A DNA stretch of 64,000 bases, taken from NCBI RefSeq assembly GCF_022539505.1, contig NC_061514.1, positions 331,063,090 to 331,127,089 of the forward strand, in the 5' to 3' direction. Below are positions 48,070 through 58,512 of this stretch, in pieces (positions within the stretch are counted from its first letter, which is position 1; the number at the start of each line of letters is the position of its first letter). The notes under the pieces were generated by a model that did not search any database, was not told the DNA's origin, and saw nothing but the letters and a program-made list of their open reading frames with translations. The translations under genes were made by a program, and so were the position numbers. This DNA is from Lolium rigidum (lineage: Eukaryota; Streptophyta; Magnoliopsida; Poales; Poaceae).

Positions 48070-49080
48070 CCCATTCCATGGTGGTTTTGGTCACTTTTTG
48101 GTCATTTCCCCCTCTTTTCCACCGAAAACCCCCGCGTTGACACATCCCCACCATGTTAGCAACCACAAAATATCAAACCCCATGCCATGTAAAGTTGTAT
48201 TCTATTACAAACAATTATATCAATTCTTGTTCTTTCAATAATTATGATAAAAAGATAATTCTACAAATAATAAGTATAAACATACTAGGTTTCGTGTGTA
48301 CGGCCACTTTCGAGCCCACTCAAGAACATGACATCAAGCCCATGCCGACTACTTTCCTCCTAAATAATCAATGTGCTGCTTCTACTTTCGACTAAGTAAA
48401 GTACATTTATTACAAAATTTCCAAATTCAAACCCAAACAACACAAGAACATGGTACATTTAACCAAACCATCTCATCTCAACCAAGATCTCATGCTACTA
48501 AGTTTGCACGTGCAATGCTTGTCTCGGCTAATGTGGACACAATAAATTGATAAATTAATAACTATCAAAGTTATTTTCATACAAACATCATGTAAATTAT
48601 GATCTCCACCGTCGTAACATAGGCAATGAGCAAGATAAAGACATGAACAAGTTGGATGTTTCCTGTAATTACGACCTACTTTTGAGATGATGGCAACCAT
48701 CGGCATGCAATGTGCACATACATGCAAACACCATCACTCCAAATCATAGGCGAGAACTAACCATCATCACCTAAATAATAATTCATCACAGAACATAGTT
48801 TCACACACATTAATTAATTAAGACCATCACTATACTAGATGGTCCGACAACATCACATTAAGTAGTTCATCACGAAGCGGATGTTCAACACCAAATCAAA
48901 CATTGTTCAAGACACCTTACAGACACAAGTTCAAACATCATTAACCAAAAGCAAAGGTAGCACATCTTCCATAGCATGCATCATCAGCAGTCCACACGAA
49001 CTAGTCAGCATCCTCCATAGCAAGCACCATCAGCAGCCCTTGATGCTCTGCCCTTATCTGCTTCGAGGTGCCAGTATGGG
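48070..49080. other. Unclassified AT-rich sequence
   Basis: No gene, LTR or inverted-repeat signature recognised. Confidence 0.4.
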
Positions 49081-49460
49081 CTAGCTCCTCGCAGTGCTGC
49101 CTCGAGTTCGAAGCATCCCACCCTTAGGCTTCATCTTGTGCCATGGACGAAGTACTTCCCCCTCTTCTTGAAAGGGAGGTCCCCGAGCATCCGGCTTCTG
49201 CAGTAGCTTCCTCTTGAAGGAACCTATGTTCCTGCTGTCCACGAACTCGGCTGAATCTCGGGAGTCATACTCGGAGAACAACAAAGTGTCAAAAAAGTTA
49301 CAATTACGGATACAAAGCAAACACAATGAAATACATGCAAGGGTAGATTAAAAGCTGTAAAGCTCACCTCAAGGGAGCCATCTGACTCCTCCAACTCCGC
49401 ATATGGATCAGGGACAGGTGGAGCAGCCAATGCTCGGAGCAGGCGGACACGGAGCGGGCA

Positions 49461-49580
49461 CCTCCTGGATTGGAGGAGGGACAGGTACTTCCTCCTGGAT
49501 TGGAGGAGGGACATGTACTTCCTCCTGGATTGGAGGAGGGACAGGTTCTAGCTCCTCCTGGATTGGAGGAGGCACGAGCT
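49461..49580. repeat. 30-bp tandem repeat, four units
   Basis: Units CCTCCTGGATTGGAGGAGGG plus 10 variable bases, at 49461, 49491, 49521 and 49551. On the minus strand they encode (V/E)PPPIQEE(V/L). Confidence 0.92.
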
Positions 49581-50592
49581 CCTCCTCCTCGCGCTTCCGC
49601 TTCCTCGACCCTTCACCAACCTCGCAAACAAAATACATAAGTCCTCACTTCCTAGCCTTGACAAATAAGAAAGGAACAACCCCCAACAGTGGTAAAATTT
49701 GCTACAGAGTTGCATCACTTTGGCAATCATAACTTTGCAAACATGTATCCTCATACAAGCAAGTTATGTATCACTAATTTTGCTAATTTCAAGCTATTTG
49801 TACCAGGCAACATATCAATATCAACCTATAAAATGTAGTTACTGATATCAACCTTTAAAATGTACTTGACAAAGCATTGAAGAGATCAATTTAATTTTTC
49901 TCGTCTCAATAATTGTCGGTCTACTAAATTTTAAGTTAATTCTTATGTCACCAAATGTTACTTGTAACCCACATTGCAACTCATAACTAGCATAAATCAG
50001 GAAACAAATCAACATTTCTGCTATTTTTCTCACTTACAACCCATATTGCAATTCATATCCAGCATCAATCACGAATCAATACAACGGGCTAGGTTATTTA
50101 TTGCATTCACAACCCAATATAAACCTACAAAAATCTCTGTTCAAACAAAAATTCGATCATAGGTACCAACTATTTCTTTCTTACACATTAACCGGCATAG
50201 CAAGATATCTCTATTCCTATTCATACTTTTAGCAGCAAAAGAACTACGCCCAAGATCCATCGATGTCCAGCAATTAAAAAACATACAAAATCATTCGTTC
50301 TTCCTAGGTCTTTTTCATCTCCAAGGCACTCCCCCATGCATCTGTGCACCCATTCTAGCCGGGTAGACCCGCTTAATCGAAAGCAAAAGAAGGGACAGAA
50401 GAACTTACCTCCATCTGCATGTCCGCCTGCACCTCACTTACGTCGCCGGCAGCCGGCGCAGCCACCAGATCCGCCACCGTCTTCACCGCCGCCGAGGATG
50501 AAGCCTCCTCCACAAGATCCGCCGCCACCTTCACGGCTGCGGCAGCATCACCGCATGCAGATTCGCCCGCATCCACATCGGCCGTTGCCGCC

Positions 50593-50688
50593 ACGGAGGA
50601 CTCCACGGTGGTGGTCCTCGCAGCGACCGCCGACCCGATGACGGAGGACTCCACGGCGGTGGTCCTCGCAGCGACCGCCGACCCTCCG
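50593..50688. repeat. 48-bp tandem duplication, two units
   Basis: ACGGAGGACTCCACGG-led units at 50593-50640 and 50641-50688, encoding on the minus strand GSAVAARTTxVESSVx twice. Confidence 0.92.
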
Positions 50689-50918
50689 AGCACCGCTTTC
50701 CACCACGGATGGATCAACTTCCACCACGGCCACCGTCTTCACATCGTCCGCGGCAGCTCCCCCTGCTTCCATCGCGTACGGATCTACTCGGATCGCGGAC
50801 AATACCTAAACTACAGGCGGGCGGAGTGAGGGAGAGGGAGGCGGGTTTTTTGGCGGAGTGAGGGAGAGGGAGAAGATGGGGAACGGGGGAAATGGCAGCG
50901 GGCGTGCCGGACGGAACC

Positions 50919-50928
50919 TTTTATAATC
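50919..50928 (-). promoter_or_regulatory. TATA box upstream of the 50802 start
   Basis: On the minus strand TTATAAAAGG about 120 bases before the ATG, a good plant TATA consensus at a sensible distance. Confidence 0.5.
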
Positions 50929-51587
50929 GCCGACGATTCCGCTCCCTCGCCACGTCCGACTACACGTCACCGACGCCTCCTCTCCTTGCCACGTTGCTCG
51001 CCACGTCTTTCCCGTATACGTACAGAATACCGTACAAATGAATCCCGCGCGGCCCGCTATACACAACGCCGAAGGGGTATCGGGTAATCTTGACCGTCCT
51101 TGTGTTTTTCACCTGAACGTCGTTCGCCAAGGGGGGGACACCGGAGCACAGGCGATAATCTTTTCAGTTTCATTATATTGAAACGATTACTGAAACTGAA
51201 AGTTATAGAAGCATCGCTCGGAGAAACCCAGCGTCTCCGGGCTTGGGTTTACAGGTCCGTCACGGAATGGGGTACGCTAGATTGCACGAAGTCAAAGTTC
51301 CCACGGCGCTTACTTTTACCGAGACATAAAGTCAGCAAGCACCACGCATCATGCAGAGCCGCAGAGGGATAGCGTATCAGAGTTAGAGCATCTTTTGTTG
51401 TTGATGTAAAATAGTGCAACAGGATTTTTTTTAGGCATTATGGTTTTAGGACACGAAATTTAGGACACCAATACCATATAATGCGAAATAGAGTAGCAGC
51501 AAATAAATAGGACACCCATACACTTATAGAAACATAAAGTTTGCCATATCACCACAAACATATCAAAAGAGAAAAAACCCAATTAGT
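50929..51587. other. Intergenic
   Basis: No recognisable gene. Confidence 0.4.
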
Positions 51588-51946
51588 TGTCTTAGTTGTC
51601 CCAGATGTGCATTTTGGTCATGCACATGTAAATCGTGAATCTGGGTCATGAAGTTGCCACGCGCAAGTGTTTTCGTCACTCCGTCACGATAACGGTTAGT
51701 TTGCTGATATGACCAATTAGTTTTGTTTTGCAAATTAACCCCTAAAATTTAGTTTTTTCTAATCTTCTAATCCTTAGTTTGACTTTTTATGGGGGCAATT
51801 TGCAAAGAAATAATGGGCCACATCAGAAAACTAATAGGTGGTCGTGGCGGAATGATCAAAACGCTTGCGCGGGGTAACTTATTCACCCATAATTCACGAT
51901 TTGCAAGTTCATGACCAAATCGCACATCCAGGGCAACTTCATAGAC
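51588..51946. mobile_element. Mutator-like fold-back MITE
   Basis: About 360 bp with long imperfect inverted arms (roughly 130 bases each). The left arm has TTTTGGTCATGCACATG and AAATCGTGAAT, and the right arm complement has ATTTGGTCATGAACTTG and AAATCGTGAAT. Flanks CCAATTAGT (51579-51587) and CAAATTAGT (51947-51955) look like a 9-bp target duplication with one change. Confidence 0.65.
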
Positions 51947-51955
51947 CAAATTAGT

Positions 51956-53060
51956 ATTTTCTCCATAAAAATATGTGAATTTAGATCTTTACAAAATCAT
52001 CACAGAGATGTTGATAACATACTTGCAATTAATGCGATAGCTTAGGCAAATATCCTCGCATTAATAGTAGAATCCAAAATCGTGCAGAGTATATATTTAG
52101 ATCTTAGCTTGATCATCACACACATATCAAGTTTCAAAAAATGCATAGCATAATTCAACAAGAACACATACAAAAGCAAAGTTCATACAATCACATCATA
52201 ATCATATATATATATAGACAGTGCACATGCAGTTATGGCTCATTGCCTCCATTGCCATCATTGGCATCTCCATGTTGTCAAGCCTCTGCGACATTTCATC
52301 ATATACGCTGAAGTCAGCCTCCGGTGCAAAGGGGTTTTTCGGCTCCTCATCCACGGACGGTGGCGAGGAGGCAGCAGGACATGGAATTGGCCATCGACAT
52401 CTTTGGTAATCGGCGTGCGGGGGGTTTTCCATGGCCGACGACGGCCTTTGATCTTCCTTCGCTTTGCGGCTGCCAACATGGACGGTGCCCTCTTCATGTT
52501 GCTAGCCTTGCCCTTGGACCTGAACCGTTAAGCCTTCATCGTTGTGCACTAGGGTTCATTGTAGCGGCGGGTCATGGCAACGCAAACAATTGCCTGCGAA
52601 CGGGGGCGAGGCTATGGTTTGACACTGCCAAGGTAGTTGTCAGCAACTACAGAATTGCGCTAGCGGCCGCTGTAGGGCTGGAAGGGATGTAATGGGTTTA
52701 TGGGTGGGGGAAGGGCCGGAGACACCATCCATGGCAGGGATTTCACCGACGATGGGCACAACAAGAGGGAGCGATCGTGCGTGGAAAGTTTCACCGCGAC
52801 GGTTGGCTTCATGTGCTGTTGCGATTTGTTTTTTAGGCGGTCATTTGGTGCACCTAAATATGCATGACGAGATGCCAAAATTTAGGGCCGCCCAAACACA
52901 ATATGCATCAACACGTAAAAATATGTTATCAGATATACTACCTCCGTCTATAAAATTATCGTAAACTTATCTAAATTTAAATACTCCCTCCAATCCATAG
53001 CATCAAGTAATATGGGTTGTAGAGTACTATATATATACACACATCAGAAATTAGACAAAG
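51956..53060. other. Intergenic with a GC-rich patch
   Basis: 52240-52700 is GC-rich. A minus-strand frame (52432-52202) reads NPFAPEADFSVYDEMSQRLD, which looks protein-like but matches no family I can name. A Stowaway-like fragment lies at 52938-53010 (CCTCCGTCTATAAAATTATC, ACTCCCTCCAATCC). Confidence 0.35.
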
Positions 53061-53061
53061 C

Positions 53062-54480
53062 TCTGATTTTTTTTCGAGAGTACGCCAAAGGCGTACCATA
53101 TTTTTATAGAAGGCAGAGGTTTGAGTACAAGAACACTACCCATCGTTGCGGACAACAAGTGTAGCACAACTCCACACCGGCCAGTCCGAAGACAACCACC
53201 ACCGACAGAACAACACAACAAGAAAGAACTTGTCTAGTCTAGGCAACAGAGCCGTGTCTCGACCAACGCCGAACGCATCCAAAGAACACAAATCCAAAAG
53301 GGACTCTCCTTGTCGACGCACCATCTAAAAAAGATAGACGGCGGGATTTGGTCGGTCCCGAGAAAGCATCGTCTTGGACTCGTCGGCAATGGCGTGCATA
53401 GCGCCCCTGAAACAGCCTTGGACAGCGGCGAGCACCGGAGGACCTCCAAGCCGTGTCTCCAAACGTGATACTCCCAACAGAGAAGCGACGATGAAGACGC
53501 CGCTATCATGCCGATCCAACTCCGAATCTAGGCTTTCGCCCGGAGACTACGAGACTACTACCAACACCAAGCGAGAGCAAGGAAGATGTCGATGCACCTT
53601 GGCGACGCCTCCAACAAGGAAAACGACACCCTTAGGTGCCGTCGCCGCCGGCCCAACAAAAGCCCGGCAGGATTTTCATCCGTATCATCGACATCTCTGC
53701 GCCTCCGAGGATTGGGAAAGCACAGCCCAAGGAGGGTCGCACCGCCGTCGCCGCAGCTCCATCCGTCGAATTGCAGAGCCGTGGCCTCCGACACCCCACA
53801 TGGCCGAGAGCCTGGTTCATCATCCTCCTCCACCCCGGCAAGGAACCACAACCTCTCCACCTCGGGTCTGAGGCAATAACGTTAGCCAATGTTGTCGCCA
53901 ACTCCAGGCAACATCCAACAGCTGCAGTCCCTCCCTACAGACCAGATCAGGTCCTCAAAGCCATAGATCGAGCCCGCAAAGGCCCAGGCCATCCTCCAGC
54001 TCCCACGGCGGCCACCACCGGAGGAACACCGCCGCGCACCCGTAGCGCGAGGGGCCGGCCTTTGCTGGCCAGGAACTCCTTCCTGGACGAGCCTCCTCCG
54101 CGCCAGCACCTCGACGTCCTTGAGCTCGCGCCGCCGCCTCCAGGCCGCGCCGCCGCATCACCTCTCTTTGCCGTAGCCCGCAGCCTCCTTCCTCGCCGAG
54201 GTCCTCCGCACCACCAGCCCCTCTGCCATGTGTCGGCCAACGCCTCCGAGCTCGCGCCACCGGACACCCGCACCTTCCGCGCCGCCCAGATGACGTCCCC
54301 CTCCGCGTTTAGAGAGCCCGTCGGGGCTCGCCGTCCTTGCCCACCGCCTTCGACGGCCGAGCGCGGCCGCCACCGCCGGCGGTGGCGGCGGCCGAGGAGA
54401 GGAGATAGGGGCGCTTTTTTCTAGGGTTTGTTCGCCTCCGGAGCCGCCCGCGCGATGCGACCCGGGAGGAAAGGGGGGTG
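53062..54480 (-). mobile_element. LINE-like non-autonomous retroelement (second type)
   Basis: A poly-T run at about 53069-53076 is followed by CGAGAGTACGCCAAAGGCGT, the complement of a common cereal LINE 3' tail. The body is GC-rich and ends toward the right in a 5'-UTR-like region (AGGGTTTGTTCGCC). Long open frames on both strands reflect GC content. No target duplication was found, so the right limit is approximate. Confidence 0.55.
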
Positions 54481-54532
54481 GTGACCTTAATATTTTATTT
54501 TTTTAATGGACAGAGGGGGTAGCATTGTTCTT

Positions 54533-55184
54533 TTTTTTTTGCGAAAATCCACTGATCTATTAATAATCATCAACAGTGGTACAAATAATCCAAAAAGTAA
54601 ACAAAATTACAAATTGGTACTCGGACCACCTAGCGACGACTACAAACACTAGCACGAGCCGAAGGCGCGCCGCTGTCCTCGCCCCTCCATCGTTGGAGTC
54701 AGACAAAGCTTGTCGTAGTAGAGCTTATTGTAGTAGACAGACGGGAAGTCGTCGTGCTAAGATCCCAAAGGACTAGCGCACCAGAGCAACAACCATCGCC
54801 AATGATGACAACCGTAGATCGGAAGAGACTGACATGAAACCAGACCAACAAACACGAAGATCCGACGGGCACACAACTCCACGCGCCCTCCGTCAGCGCT
54901 AGATGCACCACCGGAGCGAGGATAGAGCGGAGAGGACCTTGTTCTGACTTCAGGATGTAGCCGCCGCCTCACCATCCCAAAAAAGAGACTGAAAAACAAA
55001 CTAAATTAACAACGAAAACTCCCCGCCGGCGAGGAACCATGGTCCGCCACACCTTCAAGGCCCCAAGGCCACGGAGGCGGAGCGGACCGACGGTATCGCC
55101 GGCGAGGAGGATGGAACCCTTGATGGGTTTGTGTCTTTTCCGCCCCCTCCTGGGCACGTACCTGTTCGTATTTAACTTGCCTGC
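54533..55184 (-). mobile_element. LINE-like non-autonomous retroelement, copy 2
   Basis: Same family and orientation as 39325-39971, with poly-A tail (poly-T here) at 54531-54540 and a perfect 12-bp duplication AGCATTGTTCTT at 54521-54532 and 55185-55196. Its reading frame is shifted relative to copy 1, so the 152-codon frame is not conserved. Confidence 0.9.
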
Positions 55185-55396
55185 AGCATTGTTCTTCTTG
55201 AACTCTCGTGTCCTAAAAATCAACTATTAGCACTAAATTTGTTTCACGTGAGAAGTCAGATGTTTTACATGGAGTTCAATTTGATGGTCTCGCCGGCGCC
55301 TCACAATAGAGGATCGGATGCCGGAGGGAACCCGGGACAGCGGCGGACGTTGTACGTACACGCGCTGTCGGTGCGGGTGGACTTCTCTTGAAATCC

Positions 55397-55427
55397 CACG
55401 TGTGAAATCCCACGTGAGGAGCACGTG
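55397..55427. promoter_or_regulatory. Cluster of three CACGTG G-boxes
   Basis: CACGTG at 55397, 55411 and 55422. The first two lie in a short direct repeat (GAAATCCCACGTG). G-box/ABRE elements bind bZIP and bHLH factors in plants. No target gene is evident beside them. Confidence 0.5.
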
Positions 55428-56619
55428 GCGTGGATCGGCGGCGAGTGCGGGCGGCCGCGGGAGAAGAAAACTGTGAAATGGGACTGCAGCCAGATCTCTA
55501 GGGAACGGTGAAGAAACACGGGATAATCGTTCCGTGCTCAACTGCTTGATTTTGACCGTGTCAGTGGATTCGATGTGTGTGGAGGCTGCATCTGCATGTG
55601 CCGCTGGATCTCTCCACTTCTCCGGCTCCGAGACTCGCCTGAATCGTCCTTTTTCCTAGAGTATATCTCGATACCAATACGTGCTGTCATGGGCTCAAGA
55701 AGGCCCAGCCGATGAAAAATAGTGAGAACAGGCAGCCCACGGGAGACGACGCAGTACTTCTGGTAGCCCAGGCCAAGGACGCTTTCCGTTGCTCTGTGGA
55801 CATCGCTGGCCCGCGACTGTACACTCCATAATACTGTATGGGCTGTTCCCTGCATTTTCCGTTTTTAGGTGGACCTTAGCCCTGTTCCGTTCCCGTTCTC
55901 TCTACCAAGCCTGCTCAACATGTCTGTTCTCTTTCCATTATCTCCGCGGGCCAAATCAGGCATGATGTTATCTTCTGCATCCTCGCCCAAGCTCAACCAA
56001 CCCTATCGAATTCTTCCTCTTCGTCCGAATGCTAGGAACCTAGGATATACCTATGTCGGTTACCCTGCTTCATTGTTGTCATCGCCGGCGTTGACCTGGC
56101 TAGCTAGCTAGCGATACGAACTAATCTCCATCACCGTATGAGGCTGACACCCACCATAGGTTGTGGTTCCATATAGATCTGCCACCATTGCAATCGATCG
56201 AGCACCCTATGGCGACCACCGCTCTAAGCTTTGGAGAAACGATGGAGCAATTCAACGGCAAGGTAGACCCTGTAACACTATCATCACCCAATACGTGTTA
56301 GTCCCACTCCCATGCCGCTTCTCTTTCTGTTCTTTCTCATGCTTTTCTTTTCTCCGCACAACCTCGAACCGCACCTAAACAAGGTTTAAGTATGTATGCA
56401 AGTGTCATTTCCATAAACGTTCAGTTTCTATTTGAAATGATTAATGGCCTCCTTGGACTTTGTCGATAAGAACTGGAGAGCAACTAAGATAGGAACCACC
56501 ACCCCAACTCAACAATTCCCGTTGCTGCGGTAGAATTTGTTTCTATTTATGAAGTTTACTTAGGCTTCGAAATTAGAGAAAGCATAGACCAACATCTCGT
56601 AGTGACACCACATAACTAG
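55428..56619. other. Intergenic
   Basis: A partial, weaker third copy of the inner duplication block may lie at 55760-55960 (TTTTTAGGTGGACCTTAGCC). A minus-strand frame 55855-55538 is open for 105 codons without a recognised domain. Confidence 0.35.
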
Positions 56620-57095
56620 TGTGCTCTCACACAAAGACATGTGGATCCTTTGTCCTTCCGCAGAGTCAAATGATCCCGTTATGTCCATGTTCAACATTCG
56701 ATGCTTGCCGTAAATAAGGGGCACGGCTAACACAGAACCCGAACTTGCTCCCTAGTGGGTACCAGTGGACATGATCATTTGCTGGTTGTGTGCCACACGG
56801 TTTTTCCTACGCTTGCTTTCCTTTTTAGGCGAACCCTAGCCCCGCTCCTTTACCATTCTCTCTCTCGGAAGCCAGCTTTCCACTGACGCCTCCTTTCCTT
56901 AACCTCACCGGTTCTCTCTCCAACCCTAAAGAAGCATTTCCTTCATTGCTTCGGTGTGTGCCGGCTCCACCAATCAGGGTCTTGTGCTTCATCGGAGGTG
57001 TGTTGCCGCCTCCTCATGGATGGGATCGGCCACCACACAAGGGGTTCCTAGCTACAATCGCTACAAATCTTCGGCCCGCGTTGCATTCACCGATG
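56620..57095. repeat. Inner inverted-duplication block, right copy
   Basis: Reverse-complement partner of 40545-40985. Homology begins around ACACAAAGACATGTGG and continues through GCCGTAAATAAGGGGCAC to TCGGCCCGCGTTGCATTCAC. Confidence 0.8.
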
Positions 57096-57310
57096 ATATC
57101 CCCTGAAGGAGGTAGGCAAGGGCCAAATCTGGCTTTCCAAGGGGATGTATGTTCATTTGTCACTAGTTATTTCTGCAAGTCGTCGATCTATTTTTTAGAA
57201 GTTTATTTGGATTTTTATAAATTTCATAATTTTCAAAAATTCATATGTTCTTGTAAGTAATATTCAAAAGTTTGTAGGTTGTTGTAGTATCTGAAAGTTT
57301 ATATGCTCTA

Positions 57311-57386
57311 GTCCCTCCAACCCATACTAAGTGTCGTGGTTTTAAATTTAACTAAAATTGCGACATTTATTATGGATCGGAGGGAG
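57311..57386. mobile_element. Stowaway MITE, short
   Basis: 76 bp with inverted ends GTCCCTCCAACCCATA and (complement) CTCCCTCCGATCCATA, and TA on both sides (57309-57310, 57387-57388). Confidence 0.85.
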
Positions 57387-57444
57387 TAACAGTTTTTAAA
57401 AATTCTAATGGTTCCCAAAAGTTCACAACTTCTTAAAGTACTAA

Positions 57445-58509
57445 GAGCATGTCTAACAGGCCCCTTATAACCCGCCCACCCCGTAAAATTCCGGCGACAT
57501 ACGGGGCATGCGCGGTTTGGGCCGTCTAGCAGGCCCCGTATTCGGGCCGCCCCGTTTCGGCGGAATACGGGGCCCAGGAAATCGGCCCCTCCGCCCACTA
57601 CTTATACTGGGCGCAGGTGCGAGTGAGGGGTTAACCCCTCACTCGCAACCCTAGCTCCGCCGTGCGCCGCCACCGCCTCCACCCTGCTCCGGCGAGCAAT
57701 TCCTCCCTCCCCCGCGCCGCATTCGACCCCAGCCCCGGCATGGACGCCCGCCGCCGCAGTAGCGCCTCGCCGGCGAGCGGATCGAAGCGATCCCGCTCGC
57801 CGGACAACATGGAGGATGCGTGGCGGCTTTTTTGCAAAAGATCCGCCGCCGGCAGCCGCCGCGCGGCCTGCAAGTACGACGGCGGGGAGTTCGTGCCGGA
57901 GAAGCTCCGCGACTTCACGCGCGGCGGCCGCTGGTACCACGAGGACCCGCCGCTCAAGCCGATGAGCGGCCCGAAGTTCTCGGCGTGGCTCGCCGAGTGG
58001 GAGCGCCAACGCCGGGTGAGCGAGGCGTGGAGGGCGACCATCGGGAGCACCAGCGGCGGAGGTGCCCCGCTCGCCGGCGAGGAGGAGGAGGAAGACGAGG
58101 ACAAGGACCCCGCCTTCTTGAAGGCGATTCAAGACTCCCTCAAGGAAGCCGCTGAGAAGGACAAGGCGGAGGAGGAAGAAAGGGCGGCGGCCATCGCCGC
58201 CGTGAAGGAGGCGGAGGCGCGGGCGGAGGAGGCGCAGGCGGAGGCGGAGGCCGATGGGTTCATCATCGACCTCTCCGACTAGAAGTCGCGATCCGATCGC
58301 GCATTTTGTATGTATGTAGGTACGTCGATTTCTATGTATGATCGACGAACTATGAATGAAAGTTTCCCGCGGTTTTAAATTTACAAATATACGGGGTCAA
58401 ATACGGGTTCTGCTAGACGGAGCGGTGTCTAATCGACCAATTTTTTTATACGGAGCGGAATTCGAGCGTTATACGGGGCAGAAAAGTAAGGGGCCTGTTA
58501 GACATGCTC
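57445..58509 (+). mobile_element. Harbinger-like transposon carrying a non-transposase ORF
   Basis: A 1065-bp element with perfect 23-bp terminal inverted repeats (GAGCATGTCTAACAGGCCCC and three more bases) and the 3-bp duplication TAA (57442-57444, 58510-58512). The GAGCAT start and TAA/TTA target fit PIF/Harbinger. Subterminal regions are rich in ATACGGGGC words on both sides. There is no transposase; the interior is a single intact ORF. The perfect repeats suggest recent activity. Confidence 0.9.
57662..58282 (+). CDS. 206-aa transposon ORF with UIM-like and SIM-like motifs
   Basis: An intact frame filling the Harbinger-like element. The start may be Met1 (57662) or Met27 (57740); the latter begins MDARRRSSASPASGSKRSRS, a basic likely nuclear signal. 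Residues 52-125 form a compact Trp/Arg-rich region (AWRLFCKR, GGRWYHEDPPLKPMSGPKFS, WLAEWERQRRVSEAWR). An acidic run (141-149) leads into FLKAIQDSLKE (152-162), which fits the ubiquitin-interacting motif pattern hydrophobic-x2-Ala-x3-Ser-x2-acidic. An Ala/Glu coiled-coil-like helix (163-197) follows, and the last residues IIDLSD resemble a SUMO-interacting motif. I do not recognise the family. The motif matches are by eye; short acidic helices can mimic them. It may be captured host sequence or an accessory transposition protein. Confidence 0.6.
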   Translation: MRRHRLHPAPASNSSLPRAAFDPSPGMDARRRSSASPASGSKRSRSPDNMEDAWRLFCKRSAAGSRRAACKYDGGEFVPEKLRDFTRGGRWYHEDPPLKPMSGPKFSAWLAEWERQRRVSEAWRATIGSTSGGGAPLAGEEEEEDEDKDPAFLKAIQDSLKEAAEKDKAEEEERAAAIAAVKEAEARAEEAQAEAEADGFIIDLSD

Positions 58510-58512
58510 TAA

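Larger units (their letters stand above)
49081..50802 (-). pseudogene. Broken multi-exon gene or transposon-captured fragment with repeats
   Basis: A minus-strand model: TATA box near 50924, ATG at 50802 (MSAIRVDPYAMEAGGAA), a frameshift near the 48-bp repeat, then QADMQME with donor GTAAGT at about 50410. A second coding block at 49638-49372 has KRKREEEELVPPPIQEE and a fourfold VPPPIQEE repeat, then (shifted frame) VPDPYAELEESDGSLE with a GTGAGC donor. A third block, 49282-49081, reads YDSRDSAEFVDSRNIGSFKR and ends at STARS and beyond. The acidic SDGSLE/AEFVDSRN style faintly recalls N-termini of Mutator-like transposases, but I cannot confirm it. The two frameshifts argue against a working gene, unless they are sequence errors. 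Confidence 0.4.

Noticed and set aside
49461..49580. CRISPR-like regular repeats
   Set aside because: The repeats are directly contiguous with no unique spacers, encode a peptide repeat, and this is a plant nuclear genome.
53636..54424. A 262-codon plus-strand open frame
   Set aside because: It is antisense to a poly-A retroelement, very GC- and Pro/Arg-rich, has open frames on both strands and no domain; a composition artefact.
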